Part shown: piece after piece, positions 26,301 to 35,216 of the stretch
How positions within the stretch are numbered: the stretch's first letter is position 1
Layout of the letters: every line of letters starts with the position of its first letter
Assembly: GCF_003367505.1 (NCBI RefSeq)
Contig: NZ_PXXX01000010.1
Location: forward strand, 334,159-398,158
Source of the DNA: Lysinibacillus capsici
GTDB taxonomy: Bacteria > Bacillota > Bacilli > Bacillales_A > Planococcaceae
Reading direction: 5' to 3'
DNA: 64,000 nucleotides
Made by a program: the position numbers and the translations under genes
Notes under the pieces: model-generated
Seen by the model: only the letters and a program-made list of their open reading frames with translations
The model's database searches: none
What the model was told of the DNA's origin: nothing

Positions 26301-26492
26301 CTGAAGAACATCATCAAAATTTTAGGAAGAAAATTAGGCATAACACAAGCGTCACTTGCAAAAGAATGTGGAGTTGTGAGACAGACGATTAATAATATTG
26401 AAAATGATAAATATGATCCGACCCTTGAATTAGCTTTTAAGATTGCTAAGGTTCTTAATAGCCGTATTGATGAGGTGTTTATCTATGACTAA
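26301..26492 (+). CDS. XRE-family small regulator, apparent CTG start
   Basis: A 63-residue helix-turn-helix protein made of little more than the DNA-binding domain: KNIIKILGRKLGITQASLAK then ECGVVRQTINNIENDKYDP and TLELAFKIAKVLN. No ATG, GTG or TTG is available; the frame can begin at CTG 26301, which stands exactly where homologues I know have ATG (M-K-N-x-I-K), with GGAGGG six bases upstream. The stop overlaps the peptide deformylase start by 8 bp, so the two genes are coupled. Such small HTH proteins usually act as operon repressors. Confidence 0.78.
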   Translation: MKNIIKILGRKLGITQASLAKECGVVRQTINNIENDKYDPTLELAFKIAKVLNSRIDEVFIYD

Positions 26493-27060
26493 ATTTCACC
26501 CAGATTATATGATTACAATGAAGGATTTTGTGAAAGAACACTCGGCAATTTTAAGAAAACAAACTCAAGAAGTGTCGATACCAGTGACAAATGAGGACCG
26601 AAATACCCTCCTAGCCATGCTGCAATATCTGAAAAATAGCCAAAATCAAACGCTAGCAAAAAAATATAAGCTTCGCCCTGGAAGTGGACTCTCTGCTAAT
26701 CAAATTGGCGTAGATAAACGAATGTTTGCTGTACTCTTTGATGACCAAGAAATGATGCTGATTAACCCTAAAATAATGAGTCATTCCCTTAATATGATTT
26801 ATCTACCGGAGGGAGAAGGCTGTCTATCTGTAAATCGACCTGTCCCTGGTTTTGTACCGAGATATGAGAGAATTAAAGTCAAAGCTTACGACATCGATGG
26901 ACATGAAATCATTGTACAGTTACAGGGCTACGGGGCCATCGTTGTACAGCATGAAATCGATCATTTAAATGGCATCATGTTTTATGACCGAATAAATAAA
27001 GAGTACCCTTTCCAACTGCCAAATCATGTTATCATCGAAAGCTTTTCTTCCCTTCAGTAG
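26485..27060 (+). CDS. def: Peptide deformylase (paralogue type)
   Basis: Removes the formyl group from nascent N-termini using a bound ferrous ion. The three motifs are present: GSGLSANQIG (residues about 67-76), EGCLS and QHEIDHLNG (metal ligands Cys, His, His plus catalytic Glu). Motif 1 has ANQIG rather than the more common APQI. Length is 191. The start MTKFHPDYM follows GAGGTG by seven bases, inside the end of the XRE gene. No fmt gene is nearby, so this may be a secondary, regulated deformylase rather than the housekeeping copy. Confidence 0.9.
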   Translation: MTKFHPDYMITMKDFVKEHSAILRKQTQEVSIPVTNEDRNTLLAMLQYLKNSQNQTLAKKYKLRPGSGLSANQIGVDKRMFAVLFDDQEMMLINPKIMSHSLNMIYLPEGEGCLSVNRPVPGFVPRYERIKVKAYDIDGHEIIVQLQGYGAIVVQHEIDHLNGIMFYDRINKEYPFQLPNHVIIESFSSLQ

Positions 27061-27067
27061 TTTTTTA

Positions 27068-28066
<999 letters not shown>

Positions 28067-28097
28067 AATCATTACCCCTTTTTAAGAATGTTTGTTC

Positions 28098-28189
28098 GGA
28101 ATGTATGTTCCCATAATAAAGCGAACAAACGTTTTTGTCAAACACTTTTCGAACCTATGTTTGCATACATGTTCGCATTCTGTTATACT
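28098..28189. promoter_or_regulatory. lexA/yneA divergent promoters with LexA boxes
   Basis: lexA promoter: TTGCAT (28161-28166), 17 bp, TATACT (28184-28189). yneA promoter on the minus strand: TTGACA (28142-28137), 18 bp, TATTAT (28118-28113). Boxes fitting CGAACRNRYGTTYG: CGAACAAACGTTTT (28122-28135) between the yneA hexamers and CGAACCTATGTTTG (28150-28163) abutting the lexA -35. Weaker matches are at 28098-28111 and 28162-28175. LexA would thus repress both genes. Confidence 0.85.
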
Positions 28190-28232
28190 ATCAAATAAGA
28201 AGAATGATTTTAGAAAAAAGAGGTGAGCACTC

Positions 28233-28850
28233 ATGAAAAAAGTTTCGAAAAGACAAGAGGACATTTTAGCTTTCATTAAGGAAGAGGTACGAGCTAAAGG
28301 ATATCCGCCATCAGTACGTGAAATTGGTGAAGCAGTTGGACTTGCTTCCAGTTCAACTGTTCATGGACATTTAGCTCGATTAGAACAAAAAGGCTTTATT
28401 CGTCGAGATCCAACAAAGCCACGTGCAATTGAAATTTTAGAGCCTGAAGAATCCATTCAAAAACAACAGGTGATCCATGTCCCACTTGTCGGGAAGGTTA
28501 CAGCTGGTTCTCCAATTACAGCAATTGAAAATATTGAAGAATACTTCCCATTACCCGATACGTATGGCACAAGTGAAGATCAATTGTTCATGCTAGAAAT
28601 CATGGGGGAATCAATGATTGAAGCTGGGATTTTAGATGGAGATTTAGTCATTGTAAAACAAAAGGCAACAGCTAATAATGGGGATATTGTTGTAGCTATG
28701 ACAGCTGAGGATGAAGCAACTGTAAAACGTTTCTTTAAAGAGAAAAACCATTTCCGTTTACAGCCTGAAAATTCTTCTATGGAACCAATTATTGTCGATC
28801 AAGTTTCTATTTTAGGACAAGTTGTAGGTCTTTATAGACGTGTACATTAA
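28233..28850 (+). CDS. lexA: SOS repressor LexA
   Basis: Represses SOS genes until RecA filaments promote its self-cleavage. The 205-residue protein has a winged helix-turn-helix ([20 protein letters not shown]) and a peptidase S24 domain. Cleavage is expected at Ala91-Gly92 in [11 protein letters not shown], with nucleophile Ser127 in [10 protein letters not shown] and base Lys165 in EATVKRFF, the same positions as in B. subtilis. AGAGGTG lies about eight bases before the ATG. It is autoregulated through the LexA boxes upstream and divergent from yneA. Confidence 0.96.
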   Translation: MKKVSKRQEDILAFIKEEVRAKGYPPSVREIGEAVGLASSSTVHGHLARLEQKGFIRRDPTKPRAIEILEPEESIQKQQVIHVPLVGKVTAGSPITAIENIEEYFPLPDTYGTSEDQLFMLEIMGESMIEAGILDGDLVIVKQKATANNGDIVVAMTAEDEATVKRFFKEKNHFRLQPENSSMEPIIVDQVSILGQVVGLYRRVH

Positions 28851-28867
28851 CGATTAAAGCAGATTTT

Positions 28868-28907
28868 GAGGATTATGTTCCTTCTAAGAGCATGTATCCT
28901 CTTTTTT
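28868..28907 (+). terminator. Terminator of lexA
   Basis: GAGGAT (28868-28873) pairs with ATCCTC (28896-28901), with further imperfect pairing inside (ATG with CAT), followed by TTTTTT (28902-28907). Confidence 0.7.
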
Positions 28908-28911
28908 ACGC

Positions 28912-28943
28912 AAAAAAAGAATCCACATACGATTGGATTCTTT
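28912..28943 (-). terminator. Terminator of the glutamine-amidotransferase-like gene
   Basis: Minus strand AAAGAATCCA (28943-28934) pairs with TGGATTCTTT (28925-28916), followed by further T. It lies about 15 bases past the stop of the gene at 28958. Confidence 0.85.
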
Positions 28944-28957
28944 GTACAATGCCTCTT

Positions 28958-29680
28958 CTAAGCTTCCTTCTTAAATTTTATGCTCGCTTCAATAAAGGCT
29001 GAAAATAGCTTTTGAGCACTCTCATCTCCTGCTATGGCTAGTTCCTCAGGATGCCACTGAACAGCTAAGCAAAATGGCATCTCCTCATGAACTACCGCTT
29101 CGATAATACCGTCGTTAGATTTTGCCGCTACTTTTAATTTTTCTGCTAAAACATTCACCGCTTGATGATGAAATGAATTCACTGCTATTTTCTCTTGTTC
29201 AACGATAGTCGCTAATAGATTGTCAGCAATAACCTGTACAGTATGGGTAGCTACAGTTCGACCTGATTGCTGCATATGTTGGAGTAACTTGGTACTAAAG
29301 TGATCACTATCAATATCCTGATATAAGGTACCACCTAATGCAACATTTAGTATTTGAATTCCTCGACAGATCCCGAAAATAGGCATCTTACGTTGGAATG
29401 CGGCTTCAATCAATGCTAACTCAATCGTATCTCGCGCTGGATGAATTTTTCCAAGCTTTAATGAAGGCTCAGCCCCGAATAGAAATGGATGCACATCATG
29501 ACCACCAGATAATAATAAACCGTCTGTAAGGGCTAAAATCTGGGCTGCCTCTTCTTCTACTCCAATTGGAATAATCAGTGGAATTCCACCTGCTTCAATG
29601 ATACTTTTGCTGTAAGCAACATTTAATCGAGAGGATAAATCATCCTCTACAAAGGCTGTAATACCAATAATCGGTTTCAC
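28958..29680 (-). CDS. Gamma-glutamyl-hydrolase-like class I amidotransferase (Peptidase C26)
   Basis: A 240-residue stand-alone glutamine amidotransferase-fold hydrolase, of the group that includes PuuD (gamma-glutamyl-GABA hydrolase). The start is a GTG at 29680, six bases behind GGAGGG (MKPIIGITAFVED). The catalytic triad is visible: Cys in FGICRGIQILNVALGG, and His and Glu in AVQWHPEELA; LLLSGGHDVHPFLFG is the family's substrate loop. No polyamine genes surround it, so the exact substrate is not certain. It ends the minus-strand run that begins with the pilus genes but is probably a separate function. Confidence 0.87.
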   Translation of the reverse strand: MKPIIGITAFVEDDLSSRLNVAYSKSIIEAGGIPLIIPIGVEEEAAQILALTDGLLLSGGHDVHPFLFGAEPSLKLGKIHPARDTIELALIEAAFQRKMPIFGICRGIQILNVALGGTLYQDIDSDHFSTKLLQHMQQSGRTVATHTVQVIADNLLATIVEQEKIAVNSFHHQAVNVLAEKLKVAAKSNDGIIEAVVHEEMPFCLAVQWHPEELAIAGDESAQKLFSAFIEASIKFKKEA

Positions 29681-29713
29681 TTGCTTCCCTCCACATTCTT
29701 GAAAATTGCACAA

Positions 29714-30466
29714 TTACCAAAAGCCTAGATACCAATGAATTAATACATCGCCATAGAAATAAACAATAACTGCGGCCAATGCAATAGATGGCCCAAACGG
29801 AATGGGTGTTTTTCTCCCCTGTTTGTTTTTCGATAACATGGTAATCCCGACAATCATACCAATAACTGCAGCTAAAAATAGCGTTAACAGTGTATCAATC
29901 GTACCCAGAACGAGACCAATTAAAAAGAATAATTTAATATCGCCTCCACCCATGCCACCGTTTGATAGCACAGCAATGATATATAATATGCCAAAACCAA
30001 CCACAGCACCCACAAGAGAGTCCCACCACGGTGTTAATGGTGACAGCACTCGTCCAATAGCTAGCAAAGGTAAAAAGAATACTAACACCTTATCTGGAAT
30101 TAGCATATAGGCTAAATCTGATACAACGATAATAATTAATAAAGAGATAAAAAAGAGTGCTACTATCAATTCTATGCCCCAGCCTAGCTGCCAATAAGCA
30201 AAGGCAAATAATACACCTGTCATTAATTCTATGACTGGGTAAACCCAAGAAATTTTATTGCCACAACCCCGACATTTTCCTCCTAACAATACATAAGACA
30301 AAACTGGTACTAAATCAAGCGCCGTCAGTCGTCTCTGACATTTTGGACAATGTGAAGGAGGATGTACAATCGACTCCTTCTGTGGTACACGTAAGCCAAC
30401 TACATTATAAAAAGAGCCAAAGACAAGTCCAAATAAAAAAATAAAGATCGTATAAGCCATTTCCAA
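29714..30466 (-). CDS. pilD: Type IV prepilin peptidase
   Basis: Cleaves the prepilin leader after glycine and methylates the new N-terminus. The 250-residue membrane protein has the N-terminal methylase domain with a zinc tetracysteine pattern (CPKCQRR and CRGCGNK) and about seven membrane segments. Both catalytic aspartates are present: VSDLAYMLIPD and GGGDIKLF (GxGDxK-type). The start is TTG 30466, eight bases behind AGGAGG. It closes the minus arm of the pilus locus after pilO. In Bacillus the equivalent enzyme is ComC; this copy is dedicated by location to the pilus. Confidence 0.93.
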   Translation of the reverse strand: MEMAYTIFIFLFGLVFGSFYNVVGLRVPQKESIVHPPSHCPKCQRRLTALDLVPVLSYVLLGGKCRGCGNKISWVYPVIELMTGVLFAFAYWQLGWGIELIVALFFISLLIIIVVSDLAYMLIPDKVLVFFLPLLAIGRVLSPLTPWWDSLVGAVVGFGILYIIAVLSNGGMGGGDIKLFFLIGLVLGTIDTLLTLFLAAVIGMIVGITMLSKNKQGRKTPIPFGPSIALAAVIVYFYGDVLIHWYLGFW

Positions 30467-30486
30467 TTTTATGTCCTCCTAAACCA

Positions 30487-30522
30487 ATAGGCGCCCATAC
30501 AAATGAAGTATGGTGCGCCTAT
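30487..30522 (-). other. Intercistronic hairpin between pilO and pilD
   Basis: ATAGGCGCCCATAC (30487-30500) pairs with GTATGGTGCGCCTAT (30508-30522), a 14-15 bp stem with one bulge. No T-run follows on the minus strand and the pilD ribosome site lies just beyond, so an mRNA processing or stability element is more likely than a full terminator. Confidence 0.55.
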
Positions 30523-30530
30523 CAATAAAG

Positions 30531-31223
30531 TTATTGTTGTTCTTCGTAATAGAACGTCGTCACTTGCACTGTTGCCTTTAACGTAAGATCTGCATCTTTC
30601 TCAAGCTGTGCCTGCTCTCCAGGCAATTTAAATTCAATCTTATCGGTTTTCATGATACGCTCTAATTGTTCAACCTCCTGTAAAAAGCTTTCAAGAGAAT
30701 TAAAATCAAGCGCACCCACCTCTAATATAAAAGTAACAAGCTTTAAATTAGTTGGTAAAGAGTCCTTCGAAAGAGATGCAATCGGTGTAGTAGTCTCCTT
30801 GTTCTCCTGATCACCATTGACCTCTGCTTCAGCCTGCTCCAACATATTAAGATCATTCGATTCATCTGAAGGTGTCACAGTGCCGTCCTCACCTTGAACA
30901 GTTAAAGACAGTACACGAGTTCCTGTCACCTCTTCAATCTCAGCTAAATCAAGAATAATCTTTTCAACGGCTCTTGTTACAGGTAGCTTTTGTCTTAAGG
31001 CTAATATATTGATAGTAGGCTGTCCCTGCTCTTTGTCTAATTGTGCTAGTTGTTCTTTGACACTAGCTAATTCTTGCTGCACCTGCAATACATTACTCTC
31101 TTTTTCATTCACTTCATCCAATTTTGGTGAAAGCAAATAATAATACAGCGCAAATAAAATAGCAGCTATCAGCGCCAGTAACAAGATCATAGACGAATTT
31201 TTACTACTCGTTAATTTATTCAT
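30531..31223 (-). CDS. pilO: PilO-like type IV pilus assembly protein
   Basis: A 230-residue protein with a short cytoplasmic N-terminus, one membrane segment (residues about 12-32), a coiled coil (EVNEKESNVLQVQQELASVK and onward) and a C-terminal ferredoxin-like domain ending LTLKATVQVTTFYYEEQQ. This architecture is that of PilO, which with PilN and PilM forms the inner alignment complex linking the cytoplasmic motor to the pilus. An acidic, low-complexity insert (residues about 120-150) is unusual. The gene overlaps pilN by 4 bp. Confidence 0.82.
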   Translation of the reverse strand: MNKLTSSKNSSMILLLALIAAILFALYYYLLSPKLDEVNEKESNVLQVQQELASVKEQLAQLDKEQGQPTINILALRQKLPVTRAVEKIILDLAEIEEVTGTRVLSLTVQGEDGTVTPSDESNDLNMLEQAEAEVNGDQENKETTTPIASLSKDSLPTNLKLVTFILEVGALDFNSLESFLQEVEQLERIMKTDKIEFKLPGEQAQLEKDADLTLKATVQVTTFYYEEQQ

Positions 31224-31813
31224 GAGCGTCGTCCTCCAGCTAAATACATAAAATCGATTGTCGCTGTAATGGACACTGAATATCGCGGTACTTCTTTAAA
31301 TTTTTGTTGGGGTGTTAACACCCTTTGTTCACCTAGCTCTATTTCAAAGTTTGAGACAGTGTTAATTTGAGCATCTGTAAAATAGCTACTCATTAAAAGT
31401 CGCTCCACATATTTCGATATATCTGTCATCGTTTCAAAATCCACTTCAATATTCACCGAGTTCTCTCCGAAAACATAGCTACGTAAATAGGAATGAGTTG
31501 GTAATAAAGTTTTTGTTTCATCAATTAACGGTGTTACAGGATAAGAAACGCTTTGAATAAAAGTTACTGACTTTTCCAACGAACCCTGATCGACATTTTG
31601 TCGTGCGTCTAGCTCTTGCTGCAATTGATCAAGCTGTGTTGTTAATGCCTGTTCCTCTGCAGTCAATCGTGACAATTCACTATTGGATGTAAAAAATAAA
31701 AAAAGTAAATAAGCTACAATAAGTCCCACAATGACAATCACCAAGCTATAAAAAAGCTTGGGAGAGGTTGTTCTTTTTTCAAGTTGTGGTAAGAGGTTTA
31801 TATCTGGAACCAT
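31220..31813 (-). CDS. pilN: PilN-like type IV pilus assembly protein
   Basis: A 197-residue bitopic membrane protein. The cytoplasmic N-terminus starts VPDINLLPQLEKR, which contains the INLLP motif that binds PilM in characterised systems. A membrane segment follows (residues about 22-43), then a coiled coil (ELSRLTAEEQALTTQLDQLQ) and a mixed alpha/beta domain. It overlaps pilM by one base and pilO by 4 bp, so the three are produced together. The INLLP motif makes this the most certain of the alignment-complex assignments. Confidence 0.88.
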   Translation of the reverse strand: MVPDINLLPQLEKRTTSPKLFYSLVIVIVGLIVAYLLFLFFTSNSELSRLTAEEQALTTQLDQLQQELDARQNVDQGSLEKSVTFIQSVSYPVTPLIDETKTLLPTHSYLRSYVFGENSVNIEVDFETMTDISKYVERLLMSSYFTDAQINTVSNFEIELGEQRVLTPQQKFKEVPRYSVSITATIDFMYLAGGRRS

Positions 31814-32787
31814 TAACGAACCTCCTTCAAAGCTAAGCCAAGCAACGTTGAAAATTCTCGCTTAAAGCGCGGAAACGATTTCTCAATTTTTTTCCCATCG
31901 ACAACCCTTAGTGGTGGTTCTAAATTAGAAGCGAGTAAGTTCCCAATTGATTTCAATAGTGGGTTATCGCCAAGCATGATAATTTCATCCACTGTTTTTT
32001 CACCTTTATGTAAAGAAAACTTAAAGAAATTCATCATCCGATCAATCTCCAAAACCTGATCCATTACGACCATTTGATAATTCTCTGATTCGCCATTATA
32101 GATAAATTGATAGCTAGACTCATTCTCTTTCTTCCCCTGCCATTGCGTCATATCTACTTCAATAGTTTGATAGCGCAAAAACTCCACTTGGCCATTGGAA
32201 AAAATACTGATGGAGAGTTCATTAATCGACCATTCTGCAATTAAATATGTTTTATTAGGCATTAATAAGGACATGTGCTCTAATAAACGTATATTACAAA
32301 GCGCACGAATATCGGCAGCTTCGGGTTCTAATGAAACATCTAACAGCATCCCAACCAGTTTCGTAATCTCTTCAGAAGGTGCAGCAAATAAGATAGCCTT
32401 GCCGTCCTCGGCATCTGCATCATACACATCAATTAAAGGGTCTTGAAATGGTAAATGAATAGAATGTCCCAATTCCATTTCAGCATATCCTCTTAATTCC
32501 TGAGGCTTTACATCTTTAGGGTGCTCAAAGTTTTTTAATAGAACCGTCGTATCAGGGACAAACATACGAACAGCCTGTTTTTTCCCTGTCCATTTCATTA
32601 CTTGCTCTTTAATTACCTCAAAAAGAGCTACCTCATCGATAATAGTTCCATTTTCAACGATTCCAGCTGCTAAAGGGTATTCATAGCCCTGCCACTGATT
32701 AGGCTCTGGTCCTTTCGCCACAATCGCACGTAGCACATAATCCTTCAGTTCAATCGAAACATGCGACTTTCTTTTTCTCTTAAACAT
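31813..32787 (-). CDS. pilM: PilM-like cytoplasmic pilus protein
   Basis: A 324-residue, soluble actin-like (FtsA/MreB-fold) protein. The start MFKRKRKSH follows AAGGAGG with nine-base spacing. Recognisable parts are the N-terminal strand SHVSIELKDYVLRAIVAKG, the helical subdomain KQAVRMFVPDTTVLLKNFEH and the ELRGYAEMELGHSIHLPFQD, typical of PilM. The usual nucleotide-binding glycine motifs are only loosely conserved. It binds the PilN N-terminus on the inner face of the membrane. It follows the pilin genes after a strong hairpin. Confidence 0.82.
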   Translation of the reverse strand: MFKRKRKSHVSIELKDYVLRAIVAKGPEPNQWQGYEYPLAAGIVENGTIIDEVALFEVIKEQVMKWTGKKQAVRMFVPDTTVLLKNFEHPKDVKPQELRGYAEMELGHSIHLPFQDPLIDVYDADAEDGKAILFAAPSEEITKLVGMLLDVSLEPEAADIRALCNIRLLEHMSLLMPNKTYLIAEWSINELSISIFSNGQVEFLRYQTIEVDMTQWQGKKENESSYQFIYNGESENYQMVVMDQVLEIDRMMNFFKFSLHKGEKTVDEIIMLGDNPLLKSIGNLLASNLEPPLRVVDGKKIEKSFPRFKREFSTLLGLALKEVR

Positions 32788-32846
32788 GTGAAAAGACCTC
32801 CTTATCCTACTCAGTATAAATGATTTTTTCAATTAGTCATCCATTT

Positions 32847-32891
32847 CCCAGCCAGAAACGCAAATTTTCTTGCGCTTCTGAGTGGGTTGGG
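32847..32891 (-). other. Hairpin between the pilin gene and pilM
   Basis: On the minus strand CAGAAGCGCAA (32880-32870) pairs with TTGCGTTTCTG (32863-32853) with one G-T pair, extended by CCCA...TGGG at the base. No T-run follows. It would favour attenuation or mRNA processing that keeps pilin transcripts in excess over pilMNO. Confidence 0.5.
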
Positions 32892-32902
32892 AGGACTGAT
32901 TA

Positions 32903-33352
32903 TTACTCTTCAGGTTTATTTTCTTCTGTAGGCTTTACTTCAGCTTTTGTTAATAATTTATTTAGTTCTTTTTCCGTTATTTGTGTCCCCTTGATTTGGA
33001 ACTCACTTGTTTTAAGTTCTCCGAATCTATCATAAGTTATTTTCCAATCCTTACCGTCATATTCAGCTGCTGAATCTTTCAAATCAATTCCGTCTACAAA
33101 TGGTGCTAATGCTTTTGCATCACATTTACCATCTTTACAAGCCCCATCAATATAAGCAATCTTTGCTCCTGAAAGAATATTTGATGCTTCTGCTAAAATT
33201 GCACGGTCCTTCGACTTATTAATAATATTACCAATTGCAGGTACAGCGATTGCTGCAATAATTGCTAGAATAACAATTACAGCTAATAGTTCAACTAATG
33301 TTAAACCTTTCTCATTTTTCAATAGTTTTTTATTTTTCCACTTTTTTAACAT
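32903..33352 (-). CDS. Type IV prepilin (major-type), second copy
   Basis: A 149-residue prepilin. The 16-residue basic leader ends KNEKG, cleaved before LTLVELLAVIVILAIIAAIA, with Glu at +5 of the mature protein. A globular domain follows with a cysteine pair, GACKDGKCDAK, likely a disulfide, and a charged, lysine- and glutamate-rich tail. The start MLKKWKNKK follows AAGGAGG. It lies 56 bp downstream of a longer prepilin gene with the same leader helix, so the locus encodes two related pilins that may co-assemble or serve as major and minor subunits. Confidence 0.92.
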   Translation of the reverse strand: MLKKWKNKKLLKNEKGLTLVELLAVIVILAIIAAIAVPAIGNIINKSKDRAILAEASNILSGAKIAYIDGACKDGKCDAKALAPFVDGIDLKDSAAEYDGKDWKITYDRFGELKTSEFQIKGTQITEKELNKLLTKAEVKPTEENKPEE

Positions 33353-33408
33353 TTTGAAATCCTCCTTAATAGTTTTATATGAAGTGTGTGTACACGCGCT
33401 TCTGAACA

Positions 33409-33885
33409 TTATGGCGAAGCTGCACAATCTCGCCCAATACATTTGCCACCGGTTCCCTTGCTGCCTTTACGAATATCGTCTGCAATATGCTGTAAGGTGG
33501 CATTATCAAAATTTATATATTTTCCATTGCTGTAATAAATCGCATGCGCATTGAAGTAGTAGGTGCCCTCGATAAATTGGACATTGGCACTCTGACCTTC
33601 TTTATCTGCCTCTAATATTTTGCCAGCACTGTCTAAATAACCGCCAGATACTAATTTTTCCACTTCGACGATTTGCCATTGATCAGCGGTTGGATGCTCC
33701 ATAAAATAAAACTGCGCGGCATGAATAACATTAATGGCATCTGCTTTTAATGCCTTATAACGTGAATTATCAATGACATTACTTATAGCTGGAATTGCAA
33801 TGGCAGCAACGATAGCTAGAATAACAATGACTGCCAATAACTCGACTAATGTCAAGCCCTTTTCGTTCTTTACCCTAATTTCCAT
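33409..33885 (-). CDS. pilA: Type IV prepilin (major-type), first copy
   Basis: A 158-residue prepilin with a 10-residue leader (MEIRVKNEKG) and mature N-terminus LTLVELLAVIVILAIVAAIA including Glu5. The globular domain ends with a cysteine pair in GGKCIGRDCAASP, placing a probable disulfide loop at the extreme C-terminus, the D-region of type IVa pilins. GGAGAG precedes the ATG. It follows pilC after about 125 bp, enough for its own promoter, though I could not identify one with confidence. Major pilin status is inferred from position. Confidence 0.92.
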   Translation of the reverse strand: MEIRVKNEKGLTLVELLAVIVILAIVAAIAIPAISNVIDNSRYKALKADAINVIHAAQFYFMEHPTADQWQIVEVEKLVSGGYLDSAGKILEADKEGQSANVQFIEGTYYFNAHAIYYSNGKYINFDNATLQHIADDIRKGSKGTGGKCIGRDCAASP

Positions 33886-34010
33886 GTCCAGTCTCTCCTT
33901 TAATACTTAACCATGAAGATACCTACTTGCCGCTTCCTTTTGTTAGCAAATCTAAGTAGATATTTCCCATTAAGCGGAACAAAAGGGCATCCATATAAAT
34001 ATTGTAAACA

Positions 34011-35216
34011 TTACATATTTTCATATAGTTGGAACATTGGTAAGAATATAGCCGCAACGATGACTCCTACAACTAGAGCCAGTACCACAATCATTAAAGG
34101 CTCAATGAGTGACTTCATGGTATCGACGGCACGGTTTACTTCCTCTTCATAAAAATCAGCGATCTTTTCGAGCATGTAATCCAAGGACCCTGTTTTCTCG
34201 CCAATTGATGTCATTTGTGTTACAAGCGGTGGAAATAGCCAGCTTTTTTCAAGTGGCTCTGATAATGTGCCACCCTTTTCTAAATTATCGCGCGCTTCCA
34301 GTACTACTTTCCCCATTACCGGATTACCACCAACCTTTTCGACAATTGTTAAGGCTTGTAAGATTGGTACGGAGCTGCTAAAGAGTGTTGACAAGGTTCT
34401 TGTCATTCTCGCGATAATATCCTTTTGCAAAAGCTGTCCAAAGATTGGCATACGCAGTAAAAATACATTGACGGCATAATGAAACTCTTTATTATTTTTA
34501 TAGAAATAGTGAAGGCCCACTACTAATACCAATAGCCCTAAAATCACAAGGTACCAAAACTGAATGAGCCAATCACTAATACCCACTACAATGACCGTTA
34601 TTAACGGCATTTCCAAATTCATTTCTTTAAATGCATCCATAAAGGTTGGCACAATAAACACCATTAAAAACATACCAACCACTAGTGTTAAAATCGATAA
34701 AATCGCTGGATAGGTCATGGCAGATTGAATTTTTTTCTTAATGTTGTATTGCTTCTCTAGTGTGCTTGCAAGACGATCTAATGTATCGTCGACGTTCCCT
34801 GTAGCCTCACCAGCACGCATCATATTGACAAATAGCAATGGGAACACTTTTGGGTGTTTGCCTGCTGCATCTGAAAATGCCATACCATTTCGAATATCCT
34901 CTTCAACCTGCATCAATGCTCGCTTTAGTGGTTTACTCCGTGTTTGCTCACCCAAAATATGGGTCGCTTCAACCACAGGAACGCCAGCACGAATTAATGT
35001 CGCATATTGTCGACAATAAATAACAAATTCCTGGTGCTTTACTTTTGTCCCAAAAGCAATATCTTTATGTAAAATGCTATTTGACTCCTGAAGTTCTCGT
35101 GCATTAATTCCTTGTGCTCGAAGCTTTTCCATGGCTACCTTTTTATTCGGTGCCTCGATAATGCCCTTTTTAGGTGCTCCTGTTTTGGTCCGACCACTAT
35201 AACGAAATATCGTCAA
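34011..35216 (-). CDS. pilC: Type IV pilus platform protein PilC
   Basis: A 401-residue inner-membrane core protein of the GspF/PilC family. It has two homologous cytoplasmic GspF domains (residues about 70-190 and 270-390) and three membrane segments (about 166-190, 215-237, 370-395). Signatures include FRYSGRTKTGAPKKGIIEA at the N-terminus, FVIYCRQYATLIRAGVPVVE and MMRAGEATGNVDDTLDRLA. It starts with TTG at 35216, overlapping the pilT stop, so translation is coupled. It connects the PilB/PilT motors to the growing pilus. Confidence 0.94.
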   Translation of the reverse strand: MTIFRYSGRTKTGAPKKGIIEAPNKKVAMEKLRAQGINARELQESNSILHKDIAFGTKVKHQEFVIYCRQYATLIRAGVPVVEATHILGEQTRSKPLKRALMQVEEDIRNGMAFSDAAGKHPKVFPLLFVNMMRAGEATGNVDDTLDRLASTLEKQYNIKKKIQSAMTYPAILSILTLVVGMFLMVFIVPTFMDAFKEMNLEMPLITVIVVGISDWLIQFWYLVILGLLVLVVGLHYFYKNNKEFHYAVNVFLLRMPIFGQLLQKDIIARMTRTLSTLFSSSVPILQALTIVEKVGGNPVMGKVVLEARDNLEKGGTLSEPLEKSWLFPPLVTQMTSIGEKTGSLDYMLEKIADFYEEEVNRAVDTMKSLIEPLMIVVLALVVGVIVAAIFLPMFQLYENM

